A stretch of DNA of 64,000 nt. Source: Candidatus Villigracilis adiacens (GTDB taxonomy: Bacteria > Chloroflexota > Anaerolineae > Anaerolineales > Villigracilaceae). The stretch covers positions 62,001 to 126,000 of the forward strand of contig JADJBU010000012.1 in NCBI GenBank assembly GCA_016703605.1, in the 5' to 3' direction. This document shows positions 18,716 through 27,130 of this stretch, piece by piece (the stretch's first letter is position 1; every line of letters begins with the position of its first letter). The position numbers and the translations under genes were made by a program. The notes beneath the pieces are model-generated. The model was not told the origin of the DNA and made no database searches. It saw only the letters and a list, made by a program, of their open reading frames with translations.

Positions 18716-19065
18716 TTTGCCTCGGCTTTCGGCGTTCGCGGCGCAAACAGCGCAAAGAAGGAAACAAAGACCCCGATGCCCACCAGCGCAAACAACATCG
18801 CGCCGAGGTTGCCGCTGATCCTCCCCGCAACTTCAAAGAAAAGCTCCTCGTTATTTGCCGCCAGCGGGTGGTAATTCAACGAGAATAAAAGCGGAAGGCC
18901 GAAGAGCAATATATTGGAAAACGCCGTCCAGAATTGAGCGCGGTCTTCCGTGCCGCACAGGTCGATTAGTATCCTCTTTAGAAACGGGCGTACGTAACCG
19001 GTGATGATGGCGACAATGATAAGGGTCAGGGTGATTTGAAGCGTGAAATATAAAATCGTGTTCAT
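18712..19065 (-). CDS. Small membrane protein, three predicted helices
   Basis: 117 aa. Hydrophobic segments near residues 5-25, 50-65 and 88-108 alternate with charged loops; the C-terminus is short and basic. I do not recognise a family. It sits between the GbsR-type regulator (10-base gap) and the Rossmann protein (4-base overlap), so it is probably controlled by that regulator and may be the membrane component of the same response. Confidence 0.65.
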   Translation of the reverse strand: MNTILYFTLQITLTLIIVAIITGYVRPFLKRILIDLCGTEDRAQFWTAFSNILLFGLPLLFSLNYHPLAANNEELFFEVAGRISGNLGAMLFALVGIGVFVSFFALFAPRTPKAEAK

Positions 19066-19075
19066 GGGTTTTCTC

Positions 19076-19606
19076 CTATTTCAAAACATTAAGTATTTTG
19101 GCGACATTGGATATTCCCAACTTGTCCAATTTGATGACCGCATTGGTCAAACTGTCTATGGCGTTGAAGAATTCCTGCAGGGCTTTCAGCCGCTCTCGCA
19201 GGAATTTGATTTCCGCTTCGTCCCCTGAAACCGAGCCTGAGTCCAGTTTCTCGAGCGTTTCCCTCACCCCGCGCAGCGCCCGGTCGAACTCGCTGTTCTG
19301 GCGCTCCTTCAAGATCGAGCGGATGGACGTATAAAAATCGGTTTCGGCTTCGTAATAATCCTTGCGGTCGCCAAGTTTGGACGAGCGGTGTACCAGCCCC
19401 ATACGCGCGAGCGTTCGCACTTCGGTGCTGACGGCGCCCTTCGTCAAGCCGGTCAACCCCACGATCTCATCCAGCGGGATGGGGGCGGGGGAAAGATACA
19501 GCACGGCAAAGATCGCGCCCATGCCTTTGGGAAAGCCCCAAAAGCGGCTGATCTGACTCAGGCTCTCAGTGAAGTCTTTTTTGATCTGGGATAGTTTGGG
19601 TGTCAT
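19076..19606 (-). CDS. GbsR/MarR-family winged-helix transcriptional regulator
   Basis: 176 aa from ATG 19606, which has AGAGG upstream; longer reading would include the promoter and is rejected. SRFWGFPKGMGAIFAVLYLS opens a GbsR-type winged helix. LTGLTKGAVSTEVRTLARMG is the recognition region, followed by a helical tail rich in Glu/Arg likely to dimerise. GbsR proteins in Bacillus repress osmoprotectant genes, but no such gene is adjacent here. A near-perfect palindrome on its own promoter indicates autorepression and control of the two downstream genes. Confidence 0.85.
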   Translation of the reverse strand: MTPKLSQIKKDFTESLSQISRFWGFPKGMGAIFAVLYLSPAPIPLDEIVGLTGLTKGAVSTEVRTLARMGLVHRSSKLGDRKDYYEAETDFYTSIRSILKERQNSEFDRALRGVRETLEKLDSGSVSGDEAEIKFLRERLKALQEFFNAIDSLTNAVIKLDKLGISNVAKILNVLK

Positions 19607-19620
19607 GACTGCCTCTGTTT

Positions 19621-19675
19621 TACTACATTTAGTAATTACTAAACGTAGTATATGACGGTGTGTCCCGGCTGTCAA
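19621..19675 (-). promoter_or_regulatory. Promoter and operator of the gbsR-like operon
   Basis: On the minus strand TTGACA (19675-19670) and TATACT (19652-19647) are separated by exactly 17 bases, an excellent housekeeping promoter. A 30-bp palindrome at 19621-19650, symmetric at 28 positions and with core TTTAGTAATTACTAAA, overlaps the -10 box and the expected start of transcription. This position fits a repressor operator for the GbsR-type protein. Confidence 0.85.
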
Positions 19676-19679
19676 GTGC

Positions 19680-19702
19680 AAAAAAACCGCCGGAGGCGGT
19701 TT
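19680..19702 (-). terminator. Rho-independent terminator
   Basis: Read on the minus strand, AAACCGCC, a 3-base loop and GGCGGTTT form an 8-bp stem that runs into a T-tract. It follows the secreted-protein gene at 19.9-20.4 kb and separates it from the gbsR-like promoter. Confidence 0.8.
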
Positions 19703-19853
19703 GTGCGAGTCCGCTTCAGCGGGATTTGCAGGGTAGCGCGGGGGGGGTAATCCCCGTGCGGTGATTTGGCGAAGGCAATGCCCATTGGGATCGGCTCCGC
19801 CTTCGGTGGGGGCTATTTGAACCCAGCGTAAAAACAAAAAGAATTTTGCGCGT

Positions 19854-20444
19854 TCATGGCGGCGTATAAAACATCTGGAATAACACGGCGCCGGTTTTTT
19901 CCTGCGCGGCGTTCAAGTAATCCTGAATCGGCACGCGGAAGACGATGCGTTCGCTCTCGTTCTTCTCGAACCAGAATTCCACAAACCCGTAATTCAGACC
20001 GGGAATCTCTTCCCGTGGAATCGCTGTGACCAGTTGCATGACCTGTGCGACCCAATTGCCGAATTCCTCCTCCTTCGAAAGGTCATCCACAGGCAGGCGG
20101 ACTTTGAAGTCGGTTTGCATCACGCCGAATGTGACGCTGCCGTCTGCTTTCAGGCAGTCTTCGCCGAATTGTGTGGCGGTGGCGCTGGCGTCCGGGTTTA
20201 TTTTCTTGATTTGAGCATCCAGTGTTTCAGTCAACTCTGGCGCGGGCCGATTTGCCCATGAGTAGGCGCAACCCTGAAATAAAGGCGTATCTGTTGCAGA
20301 AACGCCCTCCCCGCTTGTTTGAGATTCCGTCCAGGGCGAAGCGGGGGGAGAATCCTGCTGCGGGGCGGAGACGGTCTGGAGGGCAAGGGCAGCCGTCGCC
20401 GCGGAGAGAACCGCGCCAATGATCAGGTTCCGTCGGTGTTTCAT
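19854..20444 (-). CDS. Secreted protein of unknown function
   Basis: 196 aa. An N-terminal signal peptide (KHRR then a hydrophobic stretch to about residue 22) is followed by a Ser/Pro/Thr-rich linker to ~55 and a soluble domain of ~140 residues. The domain has no recognised motif and contains two cysteines. It overlaps the M20 amidohydrolase gene by four bases (ATGA), so the two are co-translated, but no functional link is evident. Confidence 0.65.
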   Translation of the reverse strand: MKHRRNLIIGAVLSAATAALALQTVSAPQQDSPPASPWTESQTSGEGVSATDTPLFQGCAYSWANRPAPELTETLDAQIKKINPDASATATQFGEDCLKADGSVTFGVMQTDFKVRLPVDDLSKEEEFGNWVAQVMQLVTAIPREEIPGLNYGFVEFWFEKNESERIVFRVPIQDYLNAAQEKTGAVLFQMFYTPP

Positions 20445-21634
20445 TTCAACAAATCAGATGCGGCGGATGCCATTAATGCAACGCCGCTGATGAGCGCCTG
20501 TTCGTCGAAGTCGAATTTGGGATGGTGATGATTGTAGTTGAGGTTTCGTTCGGCGTTCGCGGAGCCAATGAAGAAATAACATCCGTCGGCTTTTTCCTGC
20601 ATATAGCCCATGTCTTCCGCGCCCATGGTGAGATATGAGTTGCTGGCAATTTCTGTTTGCGGAAAGAGGATTTGCGCGGAGTTCATCACGCTGCCGGCGA
20701 CTCCGTCGTTGTTGATGACCGGGGCGGTGACCTGTTTGATAACGATCTCGGCTTCGCAGTTCATGGCTTGGGCTGTGCCGCGGACGATCTCTTCAAAACG
20801 GCGATGGACTTTTTCGCGGATATCCGGCTCGAAGGTGCGGATGGTTCCATTCAATTCGGCGGTCTGCGGGATGATGTTGAAGGCTGTGCCTGCGTGAATG
20901 GAGGTCACGCTGACGACGGCGGGTTTGAGCGGCTCGATATTGCGCGAGACAATGGTCTGCAAGGCGGTGACGATCTGCGCGGCGCAAACGACGGGGTCGA
21001 TGGTGGTATCGGGTCCGGCGCCGTGACCGCCCCTGCCGGTCAATTTGATGATGAATAAATCCGCGCCCGCCATGACGGGACCTTCCGCAACATGGACCCA
21101 GCCGAGGGGTTTGTCGTTCCAAAGATGCAGCGAGAGGGTCTTTTCCACTTTGGGTCCTTCCAGCACGCCGTCGCGCATCATCATCAACGCTCCGCCGACA
21201 TCCTCGCCGTTTGTGCCTTCTTCGGAGGGCTGGAAGCAGAACTTGATATTGCCCTTCAAATCATTTTTGCGCTCATTCAATATTTTTGCCACGGTCAAGC
21301 CGATGGCGGTGTGACCGTCGTGACCGCAGGCATGCATGATGCCGGAATTTTGGGATGAATATTCCGCGCCGGTGTCTTCGGTGATGGGAAGCGCGTCCAT
21401 GTCGAACCGGAGCAGGATCGTCGGTCCCGGTTTGGAGCCTTCGAGGAAGCCGACCACGCCGGTCTTGCCGACTCCCTTGGTCACTTCGAGACCGAGGCTT
21501 TCGAGTTCCTTTGCAACAATGCCGCCTGTGCGGATTTCGTTATACCCCAATTCGGGATGCATGTGAAAGTCGCGCCGCATGGCTTGGGTGTAGGGAAAGA
21601 GTTCTTGCGCTTGTTTGAGGAAGGGATTGGTCAT
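20441..21634 (-). CDS. M20D-family amidohydrolase (N-acyl-amino-acid/hippurate hydrolase type)
   Basis: 397 aa from ATG 21634, preceded by GGAGAGA; an upstream in-frame TTG is less likely. RFDMDALPI, MHACGHDGHTA (catalytic-metal Cys/His typical of the M20D group) and QPSEEG carry the metal site. A dimerisation insert, with GRGGHGAGPDTTIDP, follows. Family members remove acyl groups from amino acids in the cytoplasm. The exact substrate is unknown. It is downstream of the LmbE gene in the same direction. Confidence 0.88.
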   Translation of the reverse strand: MTNPFLKQAQELFPYTQAMRRDFHMHPELGYNEIRTGGIVAKELESLGLEVTKGVGKTGVVGFLEGSKPGPTILLRFDMDALPITEDTGAEYSSQNSGIMHACGHDGHTAIGLTVAKILNERKNDLKGNIKFCFQPSEEGTNGEDVGGALMMMRDGVLEGPKVEKTLSLHLWNDKPLGWVHVAEGPVMAGADLFIIKLTGRGGHGAGPDTTIDPVVCAAQIVTALQTIVSRNIEPLKPAVVSVTSIHAGTAFNIIPQTAELNGTIRTFEPDIREKVHRRFEEIVRGTAQAMNCEAEIVIKQVTAPVINNDGVAGSVMNSAQILFPQTEIASNSYLTMGAEDMGYMQEKADGCYFFIGSANAERNLNYNHHHPKFDFDEQALISGVALMASAASDLLK

Positions 21635-21716
21635 GGTATCTCTCTCCAATGGGATGATTACAGATCAAAGGTCGGGAAGGCTGGGAAGCGACTTGTCGCC
21701 TGTGACTTCGTCGCGG

Positions 21717-22439
21717 TTAACCGTATTTGATCACGCGAAACTTTTCTTCATACCTCGGATTTTCGTCCGTGCTGTCTTCGGTCCTTCGTGATTTCATCCG
21801 TTCGATAAGTTTATCCGCATCCTGCACCTGGGATTTGTGCCTGAGGATGCCCTGAAGTTTGATCTCCCAGGTGTCGGTCACGTCAATGGTTGTGTTGGGT
21901 TGGTTGGTGAGCGAGCACCAGACTTCCTTTGGCATGTGCGGATCGAAGCCTTGCGCAAGCAGGTCGGGGAAGTAGGCCGGGTTACCGGCGGCAGGGAAGA
22001 CGGCGTCGAGGACGACCTGTCCGCAGGCGCGGTGGTCGGGGTGGTTGATTCCGTACAGGGCGAAGAGGTTTTGCGGATCGCAGGTGACGAGGATATCCGG
22101 TTTGTGGCGGCGGATCTCGCGGACAACATCGCGGCGGAGGTTAAGGTCTGGGATCAGATACCCGTCCGGGAGGTCCAGAAAAAGAGGCGGCTCGGCTCCA
22201 ATGACTTTGGCGGCTTCGGCTTGTTCCCCGTGTCGAATCCCGCAAAGTTTTTCGGGAGTCATATCCGGCTGGGTGGCGGGGTTGAAGCCCTTGTCGCCGC
22301 AGGTGAGCAGTAAATATTGAATGCTGTGACCTTCGCGCGCCCATTTGGCAAGCGTGCCGCCGCAAAAAAATTCCGGGTCATCAGGATGAGCCAGAATGAC
22401 AAGGATTTTTCTTGGTTCGTTCCAGGTGGGTTCTTTCAT
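21717..22439 (-). CDS. PIG-L/LmbE-family deacetylase
   Basis: 240 aa. ILAHPDDPEFFCGGTLA holds the first zinc ligands (AHPDD) and NHPDHRACGQ supplies the second His motif. Family members deacetylate N-acetylglucosaminyl conjugates, for example in GPI, mycothiol or bacillithiol synthesis. The motif set is complete, so activity is expected, but the substrate is not evident from the context. A second paralogue is at 37.4 kb. Confidence 0.88.
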   Translation of the reverse strand: MKEPTWNEPRKILVILAHPDDPEFFCGGTLAKWAREGHSIQYLLLTCGDKGFNPATQPDMTPEKLCGIRHGEQAEAAKVIGAEPPLFLDLPDGYLIPDLNLRRDVVREIRRHKPDILVTCDPQNLFALYGINHPDHRACGQVVLDAVFPAAGNPAYFPDLLAQGFDPHMPKEVWCSLTNQPNTTIDVTDTWEIKLQGILRHKSQVQDADKLIERMKSRRTEDSTDENPRYEEKFRVIKYG

Positions 22440-22454
22440 GTTGCTACGGATTAT

Positions 22455-22489
22455 AAATTGCGGATTAGGTAATGCGTAACCCGCAATTT
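22455..22489. repeat. Intercistronic hairpin between PSP1 and LmbE genes
   Basis: AAATTGCGG (22455-22463) and CCGCAATTT (22481-22489) form a perfect 9-bp stem with a 17-base loop. There is no T-run of the expected length in either direction, so it may be an mRNA-stability hairpin or a dispersed repeat rather than a strong terminator. Confidence 0.5.
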
Positions 22490-22495
22490 GTAAAG

Positions 22496-23431
22496 TTAAT
22501 TCTTTTTCGCCTTTGCCTTGCCGCAGTTGCAGCCGCCGCCTTGATGACGGTCGCAGGGCGCTTCGGACTTTCGACGCAGGGCTTCAAGTTCATCCCAGGG
22601 TTGGACTTCTTCGCGCAGGAAGGTGTGGTGTTGGGGGCGCTCGCCTTCGACTTCGATCAGCACGGTGACCTTGTCGCTCATTGGCATCACGTCTATGACC
22701 TTGCCTTCGCCCTTGGGTGTGACGACGCGCTTATTGCGCTTGGGCAGGGTCTTGCGCGCTTCAACATACTGCTCGTATTCGTAAATGAGACAGCAGCGCA
22801 GCCGTCCGCACATGCCGGTGATCTCGTCTGGGGTGAGTGAGATGCCCTGTTCCTTTGCCATCTTGATCGAGATGGGGGAGAACTCGGTCAGGAATTTCGA
22901 GCAGCAGCGGGTTTCGATTCCGCATGCGCCCATGCCGCCGATCAGTTTTGCCACGTCGCGCGGACCGATCTGGCGCATTTCGATATGCGTATTGGGGTAT
23001 CTCTCCGACATATCTTTGCGCAGCGACTTGAGGTCCACCTTTTCCTCCTGCTCTGTGCTGAAGAGGAAGGCGAGGCGGGTTCCGTCGTAGTTGTATTCGG
23101 CGGCGACGATCTTGATCGTATTGAGCAGACCGATTTCAGAGGCGCGGGCGCGGCAGTTGATCATGGCTTCGGTCTGTTTGTTGCGCCAGGATTGCTGGAG
23201 CAGCAGGTCGCGCGGTGTGGCGCGGCGTTCAACGGACTTCCACCCGCCCTCGGGTTTGGGGGGCTTTTCATCCATCAATTGCATGACCTCGCCGAGATGC
23301 CTTCCGCGGGAGGTATCTACAATGACAAATTCGCCGATTTTCAGTTCCGGCAGGGAGGAGGAATCGAAGTGATAGATTTTGCCGATTTTGCCGAATCGCA
23401 CACCGATAATGTTTTTAACGTCTGTTTGCAT
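22496..23431 (-). CDS. PSP1-domain protein (RicT/YaaT family)
   Basis: 311 aa from ATG 23431. Family signatures include DTSRGRHLGEV, DGTRLAFLFSTE, GACGIETRCCSKFL and GMCGRLRCCL, with conserved cysteines that in RicT of Bacillus help bind iron-sulfur clusters in the RicAFT complex. A Cys-rich tail ends in GGGCNCGKA. In Bacillus the complex affects mRNA processing by RNase Y; whether partners exist here is unknown. It is divergent from the cNMP-binding kinase gene (gap of 129 bases). Confidence 0.86.
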   Translation of the reverse strand: MQTDVKNIIGVRFGKIGKIYHFDSSSLPELKIGEFVIVDTSRGRHLGEVMQLMDEKPPKPEGGWKSVERRATPRDLLLQQSWRNKQTEAMINCRARASEIGLLNTIKIVAAEYNYDGTRLAFLFSTEQEEKVDLKSLRKDMSERYPNTHIEMRQIGPRDVAKLIGGMGACGIETRCCSKFLTEFSPISIKMAKEQGISLTPDEITGMCGRLRCCLIYEYEQYVEARKTLPKRNKRVVTPKGEGKVIDVMPMSDKVTVLIEVEGERPQHHTFLREEVQPWDELEALRRKSEAPCDRHQGGGCNCGKAKAKKN

Positions 23432-23560
23432 GGCTCGAATTATACCTGATGGGAAGGGAAGACCTCTTGAAAATTTCGCGCTCCCCCTCCCTTCTGGGCA
23501 ATGGGAATTTATCACCCAAAAGCAATTTTTCAAAACGCGGGGGTGGGTATACTGATATTC

Positions 23561-24784
23561 ATGCATGTTGTAAAGGCGTTCGACAAGATTTCCCTGCTTC
23601 GGCTGGCCTTCAACGGTTTGGACGATTCCGAACTTGAGAAAATGGCGGCATTGACCGAGCTATGCTCGTATCCCCCGGGGCATATCCTGTGCCGGGAGGG
23701 CGAGTATGAAGAAGTCTTTTATATTCTCGCAGAGGGAACCGCATCCATCAGCAAAACCATGGGGGAGGAGGAAGGCGAAAAAATTCTACGCACCGCTGGA
23801 GCCGGCGACTTGATCGGCGAAATGGCGCTGATTCAGAATGCGCCCCGGTCGGCAACCGTGCGCACAATCACGGAATGCACCGCGCTCGAAATGGATAAAA
23901 GCGACTTTGAAACCATGCTCGCGCAAAGTCCGCGCATGGCGTTGGATATCATCCGCATCACGCTCGACCGGATGCGCGAGAACGACCGGCGCATGATCGC
24001 CGACCTGCAAAAAGCCAACAAAGTCCTGCGCCAGTTGGACCGCAACAAGACCGAATTCATCGATGTCGCCGCGCATGAACTGCGGACGCCCATCACCGTG
24101 TTGAAGGGCTATGCCAATTTGCTGAATGCCTCCCCCGAGGTTCAAAATCACCCCGCGCTTGTCAGCGTTGCCGCGGGCATTCAAAACGGCGCCGACCGCA
24201 TCCATGCCGTCGTCAACACCATGCTCGACGTAACCCGCATGGACAACGACGAGCTAACCCTGCGCCTTGCCCCGATTCTTTTAAAGCAGGTGATTCTCGA
24301 AGTCATCAGCGGATTGCAAAAAGCCGCCTCAGACCGCTCGATTGAGTTGATCCACACAATCCAAGCCGATACGCCCCTCGCGCAGGGCGACCCGACGATG
24401 ATCCACAAAGCCGTCTATCACATGACGGTCAACGCCATCAAGTACACCCCCAACGGCGGCAGAGTAACCGTCGCTGCTGAAAAGGCTCAATTGGAGAATG
24501 GGATGCGCGGGGCGCTGATCACTGTCCGCGATACCGGCATCGGCCTGGACCCCGAGCATCACGAACTTGTATTCGAAAAATTCTACCAGGCAGGCAAAGC
24601 CATCATTCACTCATCAGGCACGACCAGCTTCAAGGGCGGCGGAGCCGGGCTGGGCTTGTCCATTGTGCGCGGCGTGGCGCGGGCGCACGGCGGCAAATGC
24701 TGGGTCGAAAGCCCCGGACACGACGAAGAAAAATTTCCAGGGAGTTCCTTCTTCCTATTCCTGCCCGTCAGCCGCGCAGATTAA
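23561..24784 (+). CDS. Cyclic-nucleotide-binding-domain histidine kinase
   Basis: 407 aa from ATG 23561; an in-frame upstream ATG at 23501 overlaps the promoter region. A cNMP-binding beta-roll occupies ~10-130, with GDLIGEMALIQNAPRSATVR in the position of the phosphate-binding cassette. A short helical linker leads to HisKA with VAAHELRTPITVLKG and HATPase with VNAIKYTPNGG, DTGIGLD and GAGLGLSIVRG. No membrane helices are seen. The kinase may thus read cAMP/cGMP or another small ligand directly. TATACT at 23548-23553 lies 8 bases before the ATG, so a leaderless mRNA is possible. No response regulator is adjacent. Confidence 0.88.
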   Translation: MHVVKAFDKISLLRLAFNGLDDSELEKMAALTELCSYPPGHILCREGEYEEVFYILAEGTASISKTMGEEEGEKILRTAGAGDLIGEMALIQNAPRSATVRTITECTALEMDKSDFETMLAQSPRMALDIIRITLDRMRENDRRMIADLQKANKVLRQLDRNKTEFIDVAAHELRTPITVLKGYANLLNASPEVQNHPALVSVAAGIQNGADRIHAVVNTMLDVTRMDNDELTLRLAPILLKQVILEVISGLQKAASDRSIELIHTIQADTPLAQGDPTMIHKAVYHMTVNAIKYTPNGGRVTVAAEKAQLENGMRGALITVRDTGIGLDPEHHELVFEKFYQAGKAIIHSSGTTSFKGGGAGLGLSIVRGVARAHGGKCWVESPGHDEEKFPGSSFFLFLPVSRAD

Positions 24785-25338
24785 CCCGCCCGGTCATAAA
24801 AGACCAATAAAGTATTCCCATACTTTCTCTCTTCCCCCACCGTCAAATTAACCAACTCCACTGCCTCGTATTCCGAAGGATCGATCTGGACGATGACCGT
24901 CCCGTCGCCACTCAACCAATCAATGTGGTCGTCGATCAACTTTACCGCCTCGAGCCACATGCCCTTGTATTGCGGCGGCGCGACGTAGATGTATTCAAAA
25001 ACCTTATCCGCCCTGCCAGCCAGCATGGTGAAGGCGTCGCCGCGTTTGATCTCCGCCTGCCCGCTGAACCTGCAATGCTCCACATTGTCGCGGATGGTCT
25101 CGACCGGGGCGCGGTTGAGATCCGTAAATTTTACGAAGGCAGCGCCGCGGCTCAAGGCTTCGATCCCGATCGCGCCTGTGCCGGCAAAAATGTCCCACCA
25201 CTTCGAATCGATCACATCCCCGGCAAGGATGTTGAACAACGCCTCCTTCACGCGGTCCATCACCGGGCGGGTCGTATCCCCCGGCACCGATTTCAACCTT
25301 CTGCCCCTCGCCGCCCCGCCGATAACGCGCAGGCTCAT
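24781..25338 (-). CDS. rsmD: 16S rRNA (guanine966-N2)-methyltransferase
   Basis: 185 aa. It has RVIGGAARGRRLKSV at the N-terminus, TRPVMDRVKEALFNIL, the SAM-binding DIFAGTGAIGIEALSRGAA and the acidic TDLNR strand, all diagnostic for RsmD. The catalytic loop normally reading D/N-PPY is YVAPPQY here, so the first residue is Ala. RsmD methylates G966 of 16S rRNA in 30S particles. It converges with the upstream kinase gene (4-base overlap) and overlaps the UroD-family gene by 4 bases. Confidence 0.88.
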   Translation of the reverse strand: MSLRVIGGAARGRRLKSVPGDTTRPVMDRVKEALFNILAGDVIDSKWWDIFAGTGAIGIEALSRGAAFVKFTDLNRAPVETIRDNVEHCRFSGQAEIKRGDAFTMLAGRADKVFEYIYVAPPQYKGMWLEAVKLIDDHIDWLSGDGTVIVQIDPSEYEAVELVNLTVGEERKYGNTLLVFYDRAG

Positions 25339-26309
25339 TCGACGCTCTTTCGCATCGTCATGATGTTTTCATGCGAAGATTCATAATAGACGACGCATCC
25401 CGTCCCGAGAATGAATCGCTTTCCCCTGGTCTGATCCAAGGCCTCGCGCGCCTCTTCCCGCACCCGGGCCTGGTCTCCCGAGTAAAGCGAATCCTGTCTG
25501 ACGCCTCCGCACACCGCGCCGCGAAAGAGACTCTGCGCCTCCGCGAGCGACGGGTAACTCTCGCGGTCGTGCCAGTTGGCGACCTGAAAATTCATCAAAC
25601 GTAGCAGGGAAAAATAAACATCCCTCCCGTGCAGATGAAGCATGTTGCACCACAGGGCTTCGGCGGGTTGCAGCGCCATTTGGTCGGCAGGCAGCGCGAG
25701 AGACTTGTAATCATCGAGCTCCATTATCGCCCCCTGCGCGTGCTGGACGGCATAGAAAACCCCATCCGCGCCTGTGTCGCGTACGGCTTCGACGAATCGG
25801 ACCGTGGTTTTGGCAATGGTGTCCAGCCCCTTGCGCACGGCGTCCGGATATTTAGTGACGTGTTCGAGCAGGAGGTCGTTGCCAGCCAGGTTTTTCGCCT
25901 GCGACATCGGGTTGAAGACGGTTTGAATGACGGGCGTGTCGTTTCCAACCTCTTTGCGCACAAGCCGGAGGCATTCCAACTGCGCGGCAAGATGCGGCGC
26001 GGAAGGCTCCAGCGGTTTGAGCGTCTCCCAGTCTTTCGGGTCGGTTATGACCCTCTTCGTATACTCCCGCGAACCCTCCGGGTTATTTCTCCACTCATCC
26101 TCCACGCCCCAGTCCCTGACGGCAAAGGATGAAGCGGGTGTGACTTTTACGATATCGAAGTCGTAGGTCTGCTGGAACTTGACCGTTGCGGCGGCAAGCG
26201 ATTCGGGGTTTTGGTCTTCATTGGGGAAGTGGCGCCAAAGCGCAACCGGGGCGCGGTCAGTCTCTTCGCCCTTCAGGCAGGCTTGGATGCGTTCGCGGTG
26301 GGTGGTCAT
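25335..26309 (-). CDS. Uroporphyrinogen-decarboxylase (UroD)-family protein, MtaA-like
   Basis: 324 aa. The N-terminal MTTHRERIQACLKGEETDRAP and the repeated Trp/Pro-rich loops match the UroD/cobalamin-methyltransferase superfamily rather than true HemE. In this group many members, such as MtaA, transfer methyl groups between corrinoid proteins and coenzymes. A biosynthetic HemE is less likely because its conserved N-terminal RQAGR-type motif is absent. It overlaps rsmD by four bases. Its substrate is unknown, and no corrinoid protein is adjacent. Confidence 0.72.
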   Translation of the reverse strand: MTTHRERIQACLKGEETDRAPVALWRHFPNEDQNPESLAAATVKFQQTYDFDIVKVTPASSFAVRDWGVEDEWRNNPEGSREYTKRVITDPKDWETLKPLEPSAPHLAAQLECLRLVRKEVGNDTPVIQTVFNPMSQAKNLAGNDLLLEHVTKYPDAVRKGLDTIAKTTVRFVEAVRDTGADGVFYAVQHAQGAIMELDDYKSLALPADQMALQPAEALWCNMLHLHGRDVYFSLLRLMNFQVANWHDRESYPSLAEAQSLFRGAVCGGVRQDSLYSGDQARVREEAREALDQTRGKRFILGTGCVVYYESSHENIMTMRKSVE

Positions 26310-26312
26310 TGA

Positions 26313-26927
26313 TTACAACTCGCTTTCCAGTCGGTGTCGGCGATAAATACCTTCGCGGAAGGTTTTGATGATTCGAAATCCGTTCGCCTGTGTGGCTTTC
26401 AGGCTGGGCGTGTTCCAAGTCTCCACGCTGGCGTAGATTTTTTTATACCCCCGTTTGCGTCCCTCGTCCATGAGGGATTTTTGCAAAGCCCGTCCCAGCC
26501 CGCGCCCCCGGAATTTCGGGTCAACCGTGAAGTAGACGCATTCGATGGTGTTCGGCTCATACATCTGCCCGCGGATGGTGACGCTCGAGACCAGCATTTG
26601 AAGAAAAGCCAGCGGGCGGGTAAAAACAACCTTGAAGATATTCTTTACGAACCACGCTTTATCCTCCGTGAGTTTGGAGGTAAGCGCTGACGGCTCCGGC
26701 GAGGCAAGGCTGAACCCCATGATCTCGCCGGTTTCATCGTCCCGGGCGTAAAAGCCAAACGCCTGGCCGTCTTTTATCGCATTCTCAAAATAGCGCAGAA
26801 CAAAGGGATAGCCCAGCCTGGAGAGCAGCCCCGCATCTTCCAAATGAATCTTTGCGATGCCGGGAAGCAAGTCAGGGGAAATGGATTTGAACGGATGGAT
26901 GGAGTGGGTGAAAGTCAAGTGATTCAA
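26313..26927 (-). CDS. GNAT-family N-acetyltransferase
   Basis: 204 aa. The acetyl-CoA loop is in VDPKFRGRGLGRALQKSLMDEG (R-G-x-G-L-G type), preceded by the beta4 strand IECVYFTV and followed by KIYASVETWNTPSLKATQANGF, a full GNAT core. The N-terminal ~70 residues include a short substrate-binding arm. The substrate is unknown. It is three bases upstream of the UroD-family gene. Confidence 0.83.
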   Translation of the reverse strand: MNHLTFTHSIHPFKSISPDLLPGIAKIHLEDAGLLSRLGYPFVLRYFENAIKDGQAFGFYARDDETGEIMGFSLASPEPSALTSKLTEDKAWFVKNIFKVVFTRPLAFLQMLVSSVTIRGQMYEPNTIECVYFTVDPKFRGRGLGRALQKSLMDEGRKRGYKKIYASVETWNTPSLKATQANGFRIIKTFREGIYRRHRLESEL

Positions 26928-27130
26928 CAGACGAAGGTATGTGGAGGATGGCTTCCGAAGAGAGCCGAAAATATTTTACTTCAAAAAGACAGCAGCCAAA
27001 TCTCCTGGCGTTCGCTTCCCGCTCCAAAGTCTGGAGATGCCGCACGGCGTCACGCCGCCGCTTTGGACTCCATTTCTCCCGGGCGGATTCAGAATTTACG
27101 AATTATGCATTACGTCTTACAATCCCATTC

